Shown here: piece after piece, positions 30,174 to 32,067 of the stretch
How positions within the stretch are numbered: the stretch's first letter is position 1
Layout: each line of letters opens with the position of its first letter
NCBI GenBank assembly: GCA_003175985.1
Contig: PSRJ01000358.1
Span: 1-32,067 of the forward strand
Direction: 5' to 3'
Source: Terriglobia bacterium
GTDB taxonomy: Bacteria > Acidobacteriota > Terriglobia > Bryobacterales > Bryobacteraceae
Length of the DNA: 32,067 nt
Notes under the pieces: model-generated
Seen by the model: only the letters and a program-made list of their open reading frames with translations
Databases searched by the model: none
Told to the model about the DNA's origin: nothing
Program-made: the position numbers and the translations under genes

Positions 30174-32067
30174 CTACCCCGGTAACCGGAACGCGACGAA
30201 CTCGCCCGAATGCCCTGCCCCGCTGATGGCCAGCACGATGTACTGCTTGCCGTTCAGCATGTAGGTCATGGGCGAGCCGCTTTGCGGCGCGGGCATGTAG
30301 ACGGCGCCCACTTCCCTGCCCGTCGCTTTGTCGTAGGCACGCAGCATGGCGCCGCGCTGCCCGTTCGGCGTCGTGAAGTAGCCGCTCTCACCGGCGATCA
30401 CCAGCGTCTTGGTCACCAGCGTCCCGATAATTCCCGGCCGCCCCGTGCGCGGAATATTCAGACCCTTCAGCGCCGGGTGGTTGCGGATGTTGTCCGGCGT
30501 TTCGCCGTGCGCGATCTGCCAAACGATCTCGCCCTTGTCAAGATCGATTGCCGAGATGCGTCCGTAGGGCGGCTTGATGAGGGGCAATCCCTGGACCGTC
30601 AGGCCGCCACCACCTCCGCCCTCCGCCGCGGGAGCGGCAGGGGCGGCGGTAGGCGCCGCATCGGCACCCGCGGCGCCACCCGCGCCCACGCGCGTTCGAG
30701 GACCTTCCGTGGCGTTCCCCTGGATGTAGTTCATGTCCGACATCCCGAGCCGCGGCGGTACGAGCCCCAGCGGCGTGAGCGAGCTCTGCGAATAGACAAA
30801 CACGCGGTGCATCTCGGGGTCATAAGAGCCGCCCGCCCAGTTGGTGCCGCCGCTTGCTGTAGCCATCGTGAGGGTCGCCAGCGGGCCTTCCGCCTTGCTC
30901 ACCACCGGCGGCGTGAACATCGGGCCGATCTTATAGCGCGAGACAATCTTCATCGCTTCGGCCCGCAGTTCGGGCGTGAAGTCGATCAAGTCATTGAAAG
31001 AGACACCTTGGCGATCGTAGCCGGCTGGCTTCGTGGGGAACGGCTGCGTGGGCGAATACCATTCGCCGGGCACATCGCCCTTCTCCACCGGCCGCTCCTC
31101 GATGGGCCACACCGGCTGGCCAGTCACGCGATCGAACACGTAAAGATTCGCCTGCTTGGTGGGTTGCGCCACGGCCTTCACCATTCGCCCGTTCACCGTG
31201 ATATCCGCCAGGATGGGCGCGCACGGAATATCCATATCCCAAATACCGTGATGCACCAATTGGTAGTGCCACTTCCGCTGCCCGGTGTGCAGGTCCACCG
31301 CGACCAGCGTTTCGCCGAAAAGGCCCTTCCCCGGCCGGTGCCCGCCATAGTAATCGCCCGTGGGCAACTCCACCGGCAGGTACACCATGTTCAGGTCTTC
31401 GTCCACGGAGATCTGTCCCCAGGCTCCGGCATTTCCCGTGTAAGACCAGGAATCGTTCTCCCAGGTGTCCAATCCGAATTCGCCTGGCCTGGGGATAGTG
31501 TGGAAGATCCACAGGCGCTTGCCCGTAAGCACGTCGAATCCGCGCACGTAGCCCTTCACGTTGCCCTTGCTCTTCGGCACTCCGCCGGAACGGTGAGCCG
31601 CCCCCACGATTACCACGTCCTTCGCCACGATCGGCGTGGAGTGCAGACCCACTTCGCCGGTTATCGGGTCGATCTCCTGATCGTCATCCTGTTTTAGATC
31701 TACGACCCCGTTCACGCCGAAACTCGTCACCGGCGCGCCCGTTTTGGCGTTGAGCGCGATCAGGCGGTACCCTGGCGTCACATACAGAATGCGCTCCTCG
31801 CGCCCGTCGCTCCAGTACGCCAGGCCGCGGCCTGATAATTGCCGCGGCGCATTCGCGCCCCGCTGCCCCTCGCGCTCGCTGTGCGTCCAGAGCAGCTCTC
31901 CAGTGGCCGCGTCCAGCGCCACCACGGCGCGCCGTGTGCCCGCGGTCGAATACAAGATGCCGTTCGCCATCAGCGGCGTCGCTTCGAGTTGAAACTCGGG
32001 CCGCGGACCCAGGCTGTCGGTTTTGAAGCGCCATGCCACTTCCAGCTTGCCGAAGTTGCCGCCGTTG
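30174..32067 (-). CDS. PQQ-dependent dehydrogenase (quinoprotein), N-terminus beyond window
   Basis: A periplasmic-type quinoprotein dehydrogenase of the eight-bladed beta-propeller family, which oxidises alcohols or sugars with PQQ as cofactor. The frame stays open to the right edge (NGGNFGKLEVAWRFKTD precedes the visible blades), so the signal peptide and first blade are missing; the GTG at 32039 is internal. Visible family blocks are ATPLMANGILYSTAG, AVVALDAATGELLW (a tryptophan-docking motif), LVHHGIWDMDIPCAPILADI, PVWPIEERPVEKGDVPGEWYSPTQPFPTKP, SGGTNWAGGSYDPE and the end MTYMLNGKQYIVLAISG. A low-complexity Ala/Gly/Pro loop (30598-30690) interrupts the propeller before the blade LIKPPYGRISAIDLDKGEIVW. 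No cytochrome c domain follows, so electrons must leave by another carrier. The substrate is not readable. Confidence 0.9.
   Translation of the reverse strand, partial: NGGNFGKLEVAWRFKTDSLGPRPEFQLEATPLMANGILYSTAGTRRAVVALDAATGELLWTHSEREGQRGANAPRQLSGRGLAYWSDGREERILYVTPGYRLIALNAKTGAPVTSFGVNGVVDLKQDDDQEIDPITGEVGLHSTPIVAKDVVIVGAAHRSGGVPKSKGNVKGYVRGFDVLTGKRLWIFHTIPRPGEFGLDTWENDSWSYTGNAGAWGQISVDEDLNMVYLPVELPTGDYYGGHRPGKGLFGETLVAVDLHTGQRKWHYQLVHHGIWDMDIPCAPILADITVNGRMVKAVAQPTKQANLYVFDRVTGQPVWPIEERPVEKGDVPGEWYSPTQPFPTKPAGYDRQGVSFNDLIDFTPELRAEAMKIVSRYKIGPMFTPPVVSKAEGPLATLTMATASGGTNWAGGSYDPEMHRVFVYSQSSLTPLGLVPPRLGMSDMNYIQGNATEGPRTRVGAGGAAGADAAPTAAPAAPAAEGGGGGGLTVQGLPLIKPPYGRISAIDLDKGEIVWQIAHGETPDNIRNHPALKGLNIPRTGRPGIIGTLVTKTLVIAGESGYFTTPNGQRGAMLRAYDKATGREVGAVYMPAPQSGSPMTYMLNGKQYIVLAISGAGHSGEFVAFRLPG

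Noticed and set aside
30210..31697. 495-codon plus-strand ORF
   Set aside because: Antisense of the PQQ dehydrogenase; Arg/His-rich shadow of a GC-rich gene.
1..32067. CRISPR array, tRNA or rRNA genes
   Set aside because: I looked for regularly spaced repeats and tRNA-like cloverleafs in the gaps and saw none.

Overview
The window is about 32 kb of GC-rich, tightly packed bacterial DNA. Two very large Oar-type TonB-dependent receptors with carboxypeptidase-regulatory-like N-termini, a tandem of heme-c/copper monooxygenase-like proteins, a PQQ dehydrogenase, an LpxD (so a Gram-negative envelope) and an ECF sigma operon with a DUF4097 protein together suggest an acidobacterium of the Solibacter/Bryobacter type. 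This is inferred from gene content only; there is no rRNA or other phylogenetic marker here.

Layout. 1-1654 (-): start of glutamate synthase large subunit (gltB), cut by the window edge. 1754-2665 (+): a divergent LysR regulator; a perfect 10-bp inverted repeat with a LysR-type T-N11-A core lies between them. 2680-9742 (-): two tandem Oar-like receptors. 10084-11723 (+): lpxD and a RimJ/RimL-type acetyltransferase. 11720-13275 (-): a divergent Amt ammonium transporter with a small membrane protein overlapping its start. 13487-15295 (+): an APC amino-acid permease ending in a clear Rho-independent terminator. 15347-17196 (+): a PP2C phosphatase and Ser/Thr kinase pair. 17213-17920 (-): a secreted metallo-beta-lactamase-fold protein. 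17945-18982 (+): a coiled-coil protein ending in a degenerate GGDEF domain. 18979-20295 (-): citrate synthase. 20514-23964 (+): an ECF sigma factor, a zinc-finger anti-sigma factor with HEAT repeats, a DUF4097 protein and a double-PDZ protein, probably one envelope-stress operon. 24034-28190 (+): a four-gene operon in the order partner, monooxygenase, monooxygenase, partner, with a good sigma-70-like promoter in front. 28191-30173: an accessory scar holding two decayed IS630-family transposase fragments, a winged-helix gene of the kind found on mobile elements, and a ribbon-helix-helix antitoxin whose PIN-toxin partner is a frameshifted stub joined to IS630 sequence. 30174-32067 (-): a PQQ-dependent dehydrogenase cut by the right edge.

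Themes. Nitrogen assimilation and uptake appear in gltB with its regulator, Amt and the amino-acid permease. Signalling appears in the kinase/phosphatase pair, the degenerate GGDEF protein and the sigma/anti-sigma operon. Periplasmic redox chemistry appears in the heme-c/copper operon and the PQQ dehydrogenase on the far side of the scar.

The strongest candidates for something little described are the mirrored partner-monooxygenase-monooxygenase-partner operon, the Amt protein with Gln in place of the first twin-His residue, and the toxin-antitoxin module whose toxin was destroyed next to IS630 sequence.
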